Positions 45,891 to 57,565 of a stretch of 64,000 bases of DNA are shown here, in pieces. The translations under genes and the position numbers were made by a program. The stretch covers positions 69,501 to 133,500 of the forward strand of contig JBBDHG010000187.1 in the NCBI GenBank assembly GCA_037951165.1. The letters are read 5' to 3'. The DNA comes from Lophius americanus (lineage: Eukaryota; Chordata; Actinopteri; Lophiiformes; Lophiidae). The notes below the pieces were generated by a model that saw nothing but the letters and a program-made list of their open reading frames with translations, made no database searches and had not been told where the DNA came from. Within the stretch, counting starts at the first letter, position 1. The number at the start of each line of letters is the position of its first letter.

Positions 45891-48010
45891 GCCAACCAAA
45901 GGAAAGCAGAAATAGACTGACTCCGAGGCTCTGTGTTTGTAAATAACAACACATAGTAACTCATCCAATGCCTTTCTCCTTACTCTTGTTAATTCTCATT
46001 GTTTGATATTAATGCGAATCATCAGTCAATCCCCCTTTTTCCTCTCTTCTTTGCACTTAAGACAAGTCTGTGTATAGTTTTAAAAATATTGAGTATTATC
46101 AGCTAGAAAGCAAAAGTTCTCTATACCAAAAAGCGTGGAGTCAGCTGTTTGTCACAAGGTAAATCCAGCTTTATATGAAGTGCCTTCGATCCCAGCTGAG
46201 CATCCGGTGTTCTCTGTTGGCCATGTCATGACTTCTCCTCTTGGTGACTGACACCCAAACACAAACTCTTTACTGAGCGATCATCATGGAACTTCCTACT
46301 AAATGGCGGCCAGCTGGTATTGCTTCAGAAAAACAGACTGCTGAAATGGACACTGAGACAGAAGATGCTCTGTGTTTGATATTGTCTGTTTTGGAGGACA
46401 TTATCATGTCATTGTGTTATATATATATGTTAACCTTATTTTTGTTAAATGTGATAAACCTGCCAATACTAACTCTGTCAAAACCATTTACTCTGTAATA
46501 CCATGGGTCACCTTCAGTTGATGCTTCAGCCAAATTGCCTAGTTGTTGCCGTATTGTATTTTGTGCTCATGTATTATTTAATGTGCTAAAGGAGGTACTT
46601 TTAAATGCTATTGCATAACTAGAATGACAAACAACCATAAACCTAGAGAAGTAATGCAAACACACATGCATCCTGTTACTGAACGGCGTTACACTTGTGA
46701 AAACAAAAGTTAGGGTTAAATGTATTAAATGCCTTGATTACAGTTGCTAGATAATAAATTTTACCATCAAACATCATGTATCCGAGCATCCAGAATGTTG
46801 AGTACATGCAGTTTTTACTTTGCACACTGTAGGATGAGTCAGAGTATTACAAATGTGGTGAAGATGCTGTTACAGGAATGCAAAGAACTTGTTTTTAAAA
46901 CCAAATCATGGTTTTTTGGATGCACTCCAAAAAACATACTTTGTTTCAACATACATGCCACCACTGTCCTTCATGTGCTGTCCAGGAATTCATTCAGCTG
47001 CTTAATGAGCTTTATGCAAATAGACACAGTATCACAGAGTAAGATGTATGCTGAGATGTACATAAACGTATAGCAAATCCTGCTTGTTATTACAGATCGA
47101 GATTTGGCAAAGATATGACAAAATATTTGTTCTTATGCCTTTTTTATTTGGTATGAATTCTGTGCACTTCTTGAATGACTCTGAATGTTACAGAGGTGCA
47201 TGTTTTTGTCTTTTGAACAGCTTTTCTCAGCATTTTCTCTTACAGAATCATTTAACCAGTTTTGCCCTTTGCTTAACTACAATCAGTCTATATTTGCACC
47301 TTTTTTTGTTTGCCATCATTCATAAACTGAGTCTGGAGGACAGTGAGGTTTGATTTAGTATTTTTTGTCTTCCTTCATAACGAAATATGTTGGTCATACC
47401 CTTGGTGTGATGGCTCTGTAACTCAGACAATCATTCAACCTTTTAATTTTTGAAACTCCGAAAAGGAACATTATTGTCTCCAAGACCAAGTTCATTGTTT
47501 TCTACCAAAAAATGTACACCACTTCTACTTTTTTGTTGTCAGAGTTACCCTTGTTTAAAGGTTATTGTGGAATTAGACACTCGGAACACCGGCCAATACC
47601 AAGGGAAGCTGTTTTGGTTAGAATTACTACTGCAAGTGTCTTAATGAGCAAACCAAAATGATTTTTCATTAATATTCCAGTAGCTTTTTCTGAGTACTTG
47701 ATGTCCCTGTTGTTTCACAGAAAAACAAGTACTGTACAATGAAGTGGCATTTTCATTCAACTGAGCTTTGACAGTTCTTGTTCATATGCACAGCCTTGTG
47801 TCTGTGTTCTGCATTTAATATTCTTTATTGTATTTTCCATGTTAACCCAATAGTTTGTAATATACATGCCATATGAAGTAGTTGTCAACATGTTTGGTAA
47901 GGTAGAAAAAATAAAAATGATGATGAAATAAGTTGTTTCTTTCTGAAAAAAAAACCCTGAGCAACCAAATGTGCTTACTGAAATAAAACTTGGATCTTCC
48001 TATATTTTTG
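45891..48010 (+). other. notch2: Probable notch2 3'UTR
   Basis: Non-coding, T/A-rich, directly after the TAG stop. Several AATAAA-like hexamers occur. The one at 47982-47987 is followed within 30 bases by T/GT-rich sequence and is the best poly(A) candidate, giving a 2.1 kb UTR. Small open frames here are not credible genes. The end point is inferred. Confidence 0.6.
47982..47987 (+). terminator. notch2: Candidate notch2 poly(A) signal AATAAA
   Basis: Canonical AATAAA about 2.1 kb past the stop, followed by a TTTTGAACGTCTTTG-type downstream element. Earlier hexamers (for example near 46755 and 47909) could also be used. RNA 3' ends would decide. Confidence 0.45.
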
Positions 48011-48774
48011 AACGTCTTTGTTTTATTGCTGAATTTAAACACCGAGCTGCTGTTTGAAATGGTTTAATTTTATAAATGTTTGATGACAGATTTCCGAAGC
48101 AGGTATTATTATAAAGAGTAAATATACAAGACAGCAGCTCTAATTTGTTTACTACAGATCAGAAGAGTGGATAATAATTCTACAGTCTAATTGTTAGCTT
48201 CCAGTTTCTCTTCATCGTATGTTAATTGTTCAAACAGGTTTATAGCCTTTTGCTGCCCAGTGGGAAGCAGTCTTTTATTGTTTTATGACTTTTATCTCAT
48301 GATGTGATGTCATCTTTTACTTTTATCGTTGTCTTTTCTCTTTCATTTCTTTTATTTTTCCCTCTATCTTCCCTTATTATGTTTTATCCCCTTAGGGTCT
48401 TTAATGCTGTCACTTGTCCTATTGTTATCAATCCATTTTCATCATGTGTTATATTTGTGTTATGTTTGTTTGGGCCTATTGTTTTCTGTTTTGGTTCAGT
48501 TTTCCTCCCTTTGTGAGAAAGTGTCAATTGTCAATGCACTTTGTAAACAGTTCTTTTAAAAGGCACCATATAAATAAATGCCGTATCAAAAATATTTGCT
48601 AAGCATTTAAACCTGAGGCTTTGATTGTAGAAGTCTATGTTCAATTGCATATTTTTATTGAAAAGTATAATTTTGGCCTGAATTGTGTTTTTTTTTAAAT
48701 CTAAAATTGTTTGCTATTGTGAAAATAAAGTTAGGAGGATTGTCTGGAAATCCAATCTTAGCCCGCTTTCACTG

Positions 48775-48840
48775 CTACCCGACCCCGGATAACTAGAAGA
48801 AAACGGATGGATGAATGGATGGATGGATGGATGGATGGAT
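48775..48840 (+). repeat. Retroposon tail with (GGAT)n
   Basis: TACCCGACCCCGGATAACTA, then GAAGAAAACGGATGGATGAA and (TGGA)n, the usual fish retroposon tail ending in a tetranucleotide array. It lies between notch2 and the slc35a3 promoter region. Confidence 0.6.
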
Positions 48841-48841
48841 A

Positions 48842-49518
48842 AAGGCGTGCAATAACGTTAGCTGCCAGAGTGTGTGTAGTCTACTTAACTACCAGATGGG
48901 GCGCTGGTTCGTACAGGAAGCCGTGACGCAAGACGAGGAAGAAATCCACACGGAAGTCCACCAGGATCCTACTACATGTATGAGATTTGGTCCCTGTTCG
49001 AGACTTTCTCCGTGTAAATGAGTCTTTTCACCGGTTGGTTGTTAAAGCCTGAGTACAGCGGATGATGGGACCGTCGGAGGGAAGTCGCTGATGGACAACG
49101 TGCGGGTGTGAGCTGACTCCTAGTATCAGGTGTGGGTCCATGAAGGCAAAGACTTGAAAACTCCTGTTTTGACAGCTGGGTCGAGCCTCCAGCACATGAC
49201 CTGTCCGTCTGTCTCTCTTTCTCTGCGAAACGGAGTTACTTAGAAAAAGAAAGGCTCGAGATTTACATCTTAAGAGCGTCAGTTAAGTTTGCGTTAAACC
49301 CGCCATTGAGGGAGAGGCAGAAAGTACTTCACCGACTTCATTCACCAGTGTTTGCTCTGTGAGTTAAAAAAAAAACCCCAACAACTTTTATCTCAAATTC
49401 GTGAGCCTCCTTCTTTGTTTTATTAACTATTGTAATTGTACTTCTAGATACTCACTTTGTATGTTAATAGCGTCATTTAACATCTTATCTGCGATCAGCG
49501 TCTCGACTACCAGTGGCC
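48842..49518 (+). promoter_or_regulatory. slc35a3: Probable slc35a3 promoter / 5'UTR region
   Basis: Between the (GGAT)n tract and the ATG the sequence becomes richer in G+C with scattered CpGs (about 48900-49330), unlike the AT-rich surroundings, as expected for a housekeeping promoter and first non-coding exon. A possible acceptor lies at 49498-49499 (atcag) or 49512 (accag) just before the ATG. No TATA box is assigned and the start site is unknown. Confidence 0.35.
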
Positions 49519-49708
49519 ATGGCCTCATCCCGGCTCAAGTACGTCTCTCTGGGCGTGCTGGTGTTCCAGACCACCTCTCTGGTGCTCACTATGCGGTATT
49601 CCCGCACCCTGCAGGCGGAGGGCCCGCGGTACCTGGCCTCTTCAGCAGTGGTGGTCGCCGAAGTCTTGAAGATCCTTACCTGTGTGCTGCTCGTCTTAAA
49701 GGAGCAAA
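49519..49708 (+). CDS. slc35a3: slc35a3 coding exon 1
   Basis: First 63 codons plus one base: MASSRLKYVSLG, the first membrane helix, and TMRYSRTLQAEGPRYLAS. GC-rich compared with later exons. Donor gtgagt after the first base of Asn. Confidence 0.93.
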
Positions 49709-52407
49709 GTGAGTAAACGTGGACGCAGTGCAAATCCTGTTACATATTCGTGATCCAGCCACTATTTTCTTATGTTTTTAATTTAATTGAGGGAGGAATC
49801 TCTGAAGTGTGACAGAATGATGCAGTTTTACTTTTTATGGTTTCCAAAAACATATGTTACTACACACCTATAATGTTATAATGAATCATTGTAATTATTA
49901 TATTATTAAAACGCATTTTCTTTTCATATTTAAAAATTGCTACTTTAAGCTGCTACGTGCAATATGCTGATACTTCACTGCCACTCAATTCTTTTATTTC
50001 TTATGCTGTTTTTGTACCATGAATGCAACCTTACAGGTTGCATTCATGGTACATCATTTAGTACCATGAAAAGTACAAAAGTACATTATCCTACACAGAA
50101 AAGGAGCAAACCTTTTGTAAATTGTTGTGTATTTTCTGTTCTATAATAAAGACAATATAAATCTGATTTGTATACCCACGTCACATACTCAGCTCAAGTT
50201 CGAACCCCAAAATTATTAGACTGAAAATATTTATACATAGGCTGAATTATTCATGAGGAGGACATAAGCTAGCCATGCAAGACACAGAAAGTCGCTATCT
50301 ACATAGACTGATCAGCCATAGAATAAAAACTCCTACCTAATTTTCATAGGGCAGCTTTTTGGCACCAAAAGCGGCTTTTATCTGATATCTTTCTATCAGA
50401 ACCTGGACTTGGACTTGTGCTGTAGTACCTCCTCTCTGGGATTGAACTGCACATATTAAGCTTCGTTCACCACTTGCATCAATGAGCCTTGGGTACCCGT
50501 CATGACAATGATCAGTCAGATATCAAAATGGTTTTTGGCGCTGTCTACATGACCAAATTATGAAATGAAGATTAAAAAAGTGACTTTGTTCTATGCTAAT
50601 ATTCATGGAAATGCAAAGGTAGCACACCAATATAACATTTACTGTTGTCAGTGACTTCAAATTTTCATGCAACAAGTTCGATGGCAATTTAATACTCTAA
50701 TTAAGGCTAGGTATCATTTGAGTGTTTTATAATAATATTGCAAATACAATAGCTAACTTTTTTTTTTTTTTTAATCAATTGTTTAGACTTAGTCTCAGGA
50801 AATTAGGATTTACTTGTAAATCAGAAAATGTCAGAGTTAGTAAGCAGAACACCAATGTTTGGTAGATGACAGTGCTCTTGGCACATTCATAGTTGTCTTT
50901 ACTGTATCAGGTTTGTCCTGTTCCTCCAGTCTTACTGAAACAAGAAATATAGTTCCTGTTAGTACCTGATACAAGCAGAAGGTTTACGTACTTCTGTGTA
51001 AAACTATGAAACCCCTCATATGTGAAAAACATATATTACATTGATGTAATATGCAGCATTTCAAGATCTTGTTACATAATTTATCATCAAAGACGTCAGC
51101 TAGAGCAGTGAAATGTCTGACTTGATTCTCCTTGATTTGTCTGCTGCCTTCGACACAGTTGACCATGGAATACTCCTACACCGCCTACATCACACCACTG
51201 GACTCACTGCCACCGCCCTAAATTGGTTTCAATCCTACCTCACTGACAGAACAGAATACGTTTCCCTTGGAAGTTCAAGGTCCCGGCACACACCGTCACC
51301 TGCTGGGTCCCCCAGGGATCAGTCCTTGGCCCCATTCTCTTCATACTATACATGCTCCCCCTTGGCGGTGTCATCAGTCGATATGGACTCTCATTCCATT
51401 GTTACGCTGATGGCACGCAAATCTACATAAAAACTGACACATGTTCCTCCGCAGCCTCTCCTTCCTCATCGTCATCATCATCTCCCCTGTCAACTCTCGG
51501 CGCTTGTCTGGAGGAGGTAAAGGTGTGGATGAAAAACAACTTTCTCCAGTTGAACAGCTCCAAAACCGAAGCTATTTTAATTGGCACCCCACATCAGACC
51601 CAGTCTTCCTCCATAACCAGTATTACCTTCTCTTGTCAGGACATTCCCCTCTCTTCATCAGTCACCAACCTCGGTGTAAGATTTGACCCTCGACTCACTT
51701 TTGAATCCCACATCAAACACATCTGCAAGATCTCCTTTCACCATCTCAGAAATATTTCCAAACTCCGTTCTTCACTCACCTAGAGTGATGCTGAACAGCT
51801 GGTCCACGCGTTTGTCTCCTCCAGACTGGATTACTATAACGCACTTTTCATCGGGATCCCTGATAAAAGTCTTCAAAGACTTCAGTATGTTCAAAACAGT
51901 GCTGCAAGGATCCTGATGAGAGTTCGTAAACACGAACACATCACCCCTGTTCTTCATTCCCTTCATTGGCTTCCCATCTCCACCAGGATTGATTATAAGA
52001 TCTCTCTCCTCACTCACCAGTGTATCCATGGTAACGCGCCACCCTACTTAAAATAACTACTCACCCCACTGACCTCAACACGATCCCTCCGTTCTACCCA
52101 CTCATACCACCTCCTCCTTCCCCGGACTAAGCTCAGCACCATGGGTGATCGGGCCTTCTGTTCTGCTGCCCCTCATCTTTGGAATGCCCTCCCTGACCAT
52201 CTCAGGGCTCCACAGACGACTGACACATTTAAAAAAGGACTTAAAACTTTCCTTTTTAGCAGAACCTATAACTTTAATTAACATTTCTGCTTTTTGGTCA
52301 GGCTTTTATATAGTTATTATTTTATTTTTTTATTGATGCTTTTATCTGCTTTTATTTTGTAGCACTTTGAGATTTGATCCAAATGTAAAGTGCATTATAA
52401 ATTAAAT

Positions 52408-52442
<35 letters not shown>

Positions 52443-55400
52443 TCCTTTGTTTCCAATCTTCAGATTACAGCATGCGAGCACTGAACAGTATCCTGCGCCA
52501 AGAAATAGTACACAAACCTATAGAAACTCTGAAGCTGGCCATACCCTCAGGGATTTACACTCTTCAAAACAACCTGCTGTACGTCGCCTTGTCCAACCTG
52601 GATGCAGCCACCTACCAGGTACAGCAGTGGGAGGGTTGGATTAAAGAGCAGACCGTTTAACTCACAGTTTGACTCACAGAGGAGCTGATCTTTCTGCCAT
52701 TTAGCAATTAGCAGATTCTTGTTCATGGATGATTCACAATTTTCTGACTTTGTCTCCATAAGGTGACGTATCAGCTTAAGATCCTGACCACAGCTCTCTT
52801 CTCAGTGTCCATGCTGGGCCGCAGGCTGGGCATCTACCAGTGGCTCTCTTTGCTGATTCTCATGGCTGGAGTGGCTCTTGTGCAGGTCCACCACACTTTC
52901 ATATCTGTTAACTGCTTGACGAAATGAAAAATTATATGGTTAAGCTTAGCTTTGTGTTCTGCTTGTTAAACAAAGAAGCCAGAACTTGATCCCAAAATAA
53001 ATATTAGCTACCAGTGGTTATTAGACAAGTGCTGATGTACAATGGTTTCTGTAATGTTTTCACTGCCTCCACCTTTGCAAAACATAGACGTGGCAGTCAG
53101 TGATAATTGCACAGGAGATGATCTTAATTTGAAGGGGCACTTGGCAAGATGCACAATTTCAATGTAAAAATTGTGGTAAAAGTTTCCAATTTACTTCAAT
53201 TGAAACTTTTTCCAACATTTTAACTACTTCTGTACACCTTCCTAAATCTACAGGATAATTCGGGTAGAAAAATAAGTAGTGCTTTATCCCTGATAACACC
53301 TCCAACAGTGGATAATCACATCTAAAAGAAGACTAACACTCAGTCATGGGGCCTGTTCTGTTTGCTAACACCTCCAAATGAGAGAATGAGCTAAAGTAGT
53401 ACGAGTGTGGTAAGAAATAATAGGTCTGTTTGTGTTTGCATGAAAGCAAATTCCACTTTTGACAGATCATTGTTTATTCTCACTCAGCAGAGTTGATTTT
53501 GCTGAGGTATTGATGTACAGGGCAAACAGCCTCTTGTTTTAAAAGTTGCCCTGTTACAGAAATGATCTTTACTAAACATTGGAAAAAGTGCTACAGTGCA
53601 GATCCTCCTTTGCAGATCTTTTTTTGTTTCTGCAGTAACACCAGTTTTCCTGCTTACTGTTACAAATAATACTGGAAGTCACACTCTGCAGCAATTTTAC
53701 CACTTGGTTAAGCTGCAAAGAAGCTTATGCATGAATATCAGATTTCTCAGCATCACACATTTAAAGAGTGTGATTTCAACGTATGTGTTTAGAATCGTTG
53801 AGTGTTTCATTTAATCTGAAACATTATACACAAGTCTTATGATAGGAACTTTATTAGTTAGTGCTTATATATCCTTCCATTCCAAGGTGCTATGTTTGTA
53901 ATGTGCTGTTAGAAAGTATTACCACCGTTCCTGAATTTTGTTTGGGTGCTTTTATATCACACTAAACTGTGTCGTGTTTTCCTACAAAATTTAACATAAC
54001 ACAACCTGCAACTTTTAAATATAACTTTAGTTAATAAGTAAAGAGGTTTTCCAATACCTAAATTACAACTGTGTAAAAGTATCCTCCCTGTACTTAATGG
54101 TTGTGCCACCTTTAGTAGCAACAACTGCAACCAAACACCTCTGATTACTCGAGAACGGTCTTTGGTATCGCTGGTGGCAATGGTGGACTTTCCCATGATG
54201 TGAAATTCCGTCCCTTCTTTGCAGAACCGCTTAAGTGCAGCCACATTGTAAGGTTTGCGAGCATGAACCACTCTTTTCAGTTCTTCAAATTTAAAATCTC
54301 AGAGGTGGACTGCTTGGCATCATTGTCTTGCTGCCTGACCCAATTGTGCTGTGGCCTCAACTCACAGCCTGATGACCTGACATTCTCCCTCAGAATGTTT
54401 TCTTAATTTTATTTTCATATATTATTATTTTAGACAAGTTGCCCGACCCGTGAGCAGGAAAGTATCAAAACGATATTTAACTGCTACCTCTATATTTACC
54501 TGTAGGTATAATATTCTTATTCTGGAATAAACTATTTGGTTTATGACTGTTATAATGGGAACTCGTCTTGTAAAAAGTTCATTTTTCAACTCATCAGTCC
54601 ATTATATATTCTCCCAAAAAGTATTTTTCTTCTGGGTTAGCAGTGGCTATCGCCTCATTACTCTCATTGATGCCAATTTTGCCTAGATTGCTTCCTGATA
54701 ACTACTAACCAGGGCTAGTAGTTATCAGGTCTGGATATGTGGAGTCCAGCTGAAACCATTTATTACTACAGATTGATTTTTGGATTTTAGTAGTTTATTT
54801 AGTTTATTAATTATCATTGTAGTTTTAAGGAGGCAAAACTTTTTCACACAGGCACAGTTGGTATTAGATAAAGTTTTTAGTTCAGCAATTTACTTATAAT
54901 TGTTCTGCATTTTGAGTTTTCTCTGGTTGTCCTTGTTCTGATACATTTTGTTTGAAGATCCGGCACAATTTAGTTTTAAATACACACAACAATAGAATAA
55001 CCCGGAGCGGTCAAATACTTAATCTCAGAGCTGCATATTTACGTGTAATAAATCTGTTTCCTTGCATTACTAGAAAAATTTTATTCAATGCATATTGGCT
55101 GAGGCTGCTTAGCCATGCACAAAGACGGTGAGACAGAACAGTTACCAGTTTTAACCACATCTTGCAGTTTCCCTCAGTGGATGATGTTTGATTTGATTGG
55201 TCATCTTCGTAGGATCAAATTTTATCACTGTCATTAGATGACACCTGAGCGATCTTAACTAGCTGGGGGGAAAAAATGCAGGATGAGGGTGAATCTGAAA
55301 AACAATTAGTCCCCATATCAAAGTACTAATCATGACATAACTTCCATATATTAAGTTTAATATAATCTGTGTTTCTCGTTTGCAGTGGCCCTCTGAGTCC

Positions 55401-57565
55401 ACAGTGGCCCCAGAGAAGGAGGCCCTCTCTGCAGGGTCCCAGTTTGTTGGAGTGGCAGCAGTTCTGGTGGCATGCTGCTCCAGTGGGTTTGCCGGTGTCT
55501 ACTTCGAGAAGATCCTAAAGGAGAGTAAACAGAGTGTCTGGGTCCGTAACATTCAGCTCGGTCAGTATTCATCCATAGTACATTGTTTATGTTAATCGAC
55601 TGTCTAGTCGGTCTACAACAACACAACAGCTTTAATTGTATGTAAAATTTATAACAATATATTGAAATTAATTATGACGTAATAATTGTGTAGTCTCTCA
55701 AATGGGGGTACACATACCACTAGGGGTACTTTGTGCTTTAGATTTTCTTTAAATGATAGTTCTAGAAATAACAGTCATGCCTTATAATACCTAAAATAAT
55801 TCTACTACGATAAGTTAAACTCATAAAAATGCAATCACAATACATTTTACTTCCAGTTTTCCTGTTTCACATGCAACTACTAACCGTTGACAAACGACAA
55901 CAACAAATGTGGTCGTGTTACATGTGAGCACCCTAGAAATTCCTGGTTAAACCTAGCAGTGATACAGCTGAAATTGAAACGGGGCCAACCAAATCTGTTA
56001 GTTACTCAGCTCGAATGCTACGATGGCATATTTTGATTGAATTTGTTTTTTTATGAATTAGCTAATAGATTTGAAAATGTCTTTTGTGTAAATGTGCAAT
56101 AAGTGTCAAAGAGTTTCAGTTGATCAATATCCATATAATCCACAGAGAAATTCATCTCGTTAGAAAAAAAAAAAGCCCTACCTTTATGTTTCCACTGTGC
56201 AAGCAGTTCTGTTCTTAACTGCGCAGGGAGCCAGCTGGGTTTTTTACCTCTGATGTGTTTCTGCTGAAATTAATGTTCCTGTTTAGTTTGTTTTTTCCCT
56301 GGAGCGAGTCAGACATGCGTTCAGACTCCTGGGGTGACCCTCGGACTTTTTTTGTCCTGCACTAAATGTTTGAAATCTGAAATCATGTGTTTGTTCTTTG
56401 GAAGATTGTTAGTGTGTATTTGTTTGTTAATGAAATAATTGTAAACATAGCTCAGTCATTAAATTAAGATGAGTGCCAGTTGTAATTCGGGGAAAAGTAC
56501 TTATTTGATTTCTGGCTAAAATTTAAATGAGAAAATTCTATGTAAATTCCGATGTTAGTGTCTTACTCAAGCGTAGAGGCTTTAAACAGAGGGTAACAGA
56601 TAGCCTGTACTAACAAAATCCAGCATGTGGCAACTCTAAGATCTAAGTGGGAAGCAACGGCACATTTTAGCATGCTGACTCGCTAAACTAATATGGTAAA
56701 ACTTATAAACATATTTGTATCTAAACATCTTAGCATTTCCATTGTACATTAATTGGCAATCTTGGTTCATTGCCTAATATAATGAATGAACCATCTGTGA
56801 AGACAGTTGCTGATCTTTAGGCACTATATGAACTAATCATCCCCTCAGTTTTAATACATTCATTTTTTCTTGCCAGTGGCTGTCTATGAAGTTGTGAGTT
56901 TCTCTCCTAAACATATTTAATTATCTGCGTGTGTTTGCAGGCATGTTCGGCCTGGTGTTTGGTCTCTTTGGGATGATGGCCTATGATGGAGAGGCAGTAA
57001 GGGAGTCAGGAATGTTCCAGGGATACAACACTGTCACCTGGACTGTTGTGGCGCTCCAGGTAACGCTCGCACCGCTCTCAGTGATTCAATACGAGTTTTT
57101 CCACAAAAAGTGTCAAACATGTTAACAAGCTTTTTTGAGAACAGATTTGTTATTTTGTGGATCAGACTCCCCGTCTGCTCCAACGCGTCACGCCTCCATC
57201 CATCTGTGTCCATGTGTTTGTTTTTTCTACAGGCGCTGGGTGGTCTGGTCATAGCAGCGGTCATCAAGTATGCAGACAACATCCTCAAGGGCTTTGCTAC
57301 ATCTCTCTCGATCATACTGTCCACTCTCATATCGTACTTCTTGCTGCAGGATTTCGACCCCACTAGGTAGCGCAAACGGTCACCTCTCCTCCTATTTGTT
57401 TTTTTTAATCTTTGATTTTCTTTCTCACAGTCACAATTTTTCAATCCGATGGTGTTGTTTGCTGCTGTCCACAGCGTGTTCTTCCTGGGAGCCATTTTGG
57501 TCATCGCCGCCACTTTCCTGTACGGCTACGAAAGCAAGCCAACCCCCAACCCCAGCAGGGCGTAG
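49519..57565 (+). CDS. slc35a3: UDP-N-acetylglucosamine transporter SLC35A3 (complete)
   Basis: Golgi antiporter of the nucleotide-sugar transporter family that brings UDP-GlcNAc into the lumen for N-glycan branching and other GlcNAc transfers. Coding exons 49519-49708, 52464-52618, 52763-52885, 55386-55560, 56941-57059, 57233-57366, 57475-57565 (987 nt, 328 residues; human about 325). Hallmarks: LKYVSLG and VFQTTSLVLTMRYSRTL at the N-terminus, IPSGIYTLQNNLLYVALSNL, TYQLKILTTALFSVSML, GFAGVYFEKILKESKQSVW, IKYADNILKGFATSLSI, FFLGAILVIAATFLYGY. About ten hydrophobic helices are evident. ATG at 49519 is chosen because it matches the human start region; an in-frame GTG lies 6 bp upstream. It follows notch2 in the same direction, about 1.5 kb after the notch2 poly(A) candidate. 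Which fish paralogue (a or b) cannot be told. Confidence 0.96.
50013..50053. repeat. Hairpin: 19-bp perfect stem, 3-base loop
   Basis: TGTACCATGAATGCAACCT pairs with AGGTTGCATTCATGGTACA around a TAC loop, in slc35a3 intron 1. A partial further copy (AGTACCATGAA) follows at 50060-50070. Confidence 0.95.
51107..52442 (+). mobile_element. L2-type LINE relic (RT domain to 3' tail) in slc35a3 intron 1
   Basis: Reverse-transcriptase signature LLDLSAAFDTVDHGILLHRL and NWFQSYLTDRTEYVSLG, a frameshift near 51300, then HCYADGTQIYIK (the usual YADD catalytic pair reads YADG), LNSSKTEAILIG, NLGVRFDPRLTF, an in-frame TAG at 51781, SSRLDYYNALFIG, SAARILMRV and a stop near 52053. Finally FCSAAPHLWNALPDHLR, the L2 tail GTAGCACTTTGAGATTTGAT and (ATT)n. 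It is therefore non-functional. Confidence 0.9.
52464..52618 (+). CDS. slc35a3: slc35a3 coding exon 2
   Basis: 155 nt: SMRALNSILRQEIV, KPIETLKLAIPSG, TLQNNLLYVALSNLDAATYQ. Its acceptor (atcttcag) lies just 21 bp after the (ATT)n tail of an L2 insertion, so the branch point probably sits in repeat-derived sequence. Confidence 0.95.
52763..52885 (+). CDS. slc35a3: slc35a3 coding exon 3
   Basis: 123 nt: VTYQLKILTTALFSVSMLGR, then YQWLSLLILMAGVALVQ. Acceptor ccataag, donor gtccac. Confidence 0.95.
54050..54410 (-). mobile_element. Tc1-like transposase C-terminal remnant
   Basis: Minus-strand pieces in several frames match the end of Tc1/mariner-type transposases: ENVRSSG, QQDNDAK (the catalytic-Asp region), WFMLANLTMWLH/ARKPYNVAALKRFCKEG, and LQLLLLKVAQP at the end. 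Frameshifts and stops make it a fossil. The adjoining CTGTGTAAAAGTATCC resembles the element end. Confidence 0.7.
54694..54729. repeat. Inverted repeat: 14-bp stem, 8-base loop
   Basis: CCTGATAACTACTA and TAGTAGTTATCAGG flank an 8-base loop in slc35a3 intron 3. Confidence 0.9.
55386..55560 (+). CDS. slc35a3: slc35a3 coding exon 4
   Basis: 175 nt: WPSEST, LSAGSQFVGVAAVLVACC, SSGFAGVYFEKILKESKQS, VWVRNIQL. The helix GVAAVLVACC aligns with the region of the bovine V180F mutation (complex vertebral malformation), and the Val is kept here. Confidence 0.95.
55561..56940 (+). other. slc35a3: slc35a3 intron 4 (1.4 kb)
   Basis: AT-rich, no coding sequence, no repeat that I recognise. Confidence 0.8.
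56941..57059 (+). CDS. slc35a3: slc35a3 coding exon 5
   Basis: 119 nt: GMFGLVFGLFGMMAYDGEAV, SGMFQGYNTVTWTVVALQ. Acceptor tgtttgcag, donor gtaacg. Confidence 0.95.
57233..57366 (+). CDS. slc35a3: slc35a3 coding exon 6
   Basis: 134 nt: ALGGLVIAAVIKYADNIL, KGFATSLSIILSTLISYF, LQDFDPT. The conserved KYADNILKGFA motif is characteristic of this transporter family. Confidence 0.96.
57475..57565 (+). CDS. slc35a3: slc35a3 coding exon 7 and stop
   Basis: SVFFLGAILVIAATFLYGYE, then a short cytosolic tail SKPTPNPSRA and TAG at 57563-57565. The tail resembles the human KPAGNPTKA end. Confidence 0.95.

Larger units (their letters stand above)
49709..52463 (+). other. slc35a3: slc35a3 intron 1 (2.75 kb)
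   Basis: Contains a perfect 19-bp-stem hairpin at 50013-50053 and a 1.3 kb L2 relic at 51107-52442. The rest (50060-51100) is AT-rich and unrecognised. Confidence 0.85.
52886..55385 (+). other. slc35a3: slc35a3 intron 3 (2.5 kb)
   Basis: Holds a degenerate Tc1-like transposase fragment (minus strand, about 54050-54410) and a 14-bp-stem inverted repeat at 54694-54729. Nothing else recognised. Confidence 0.85.

Noticed and set aside
50013..50053. Possible microRNA precursor
   Set aside because: A 3-base loop and 19-bp stem are too small for a canonical pre-miRNA and no familiar mature sequence is seen.
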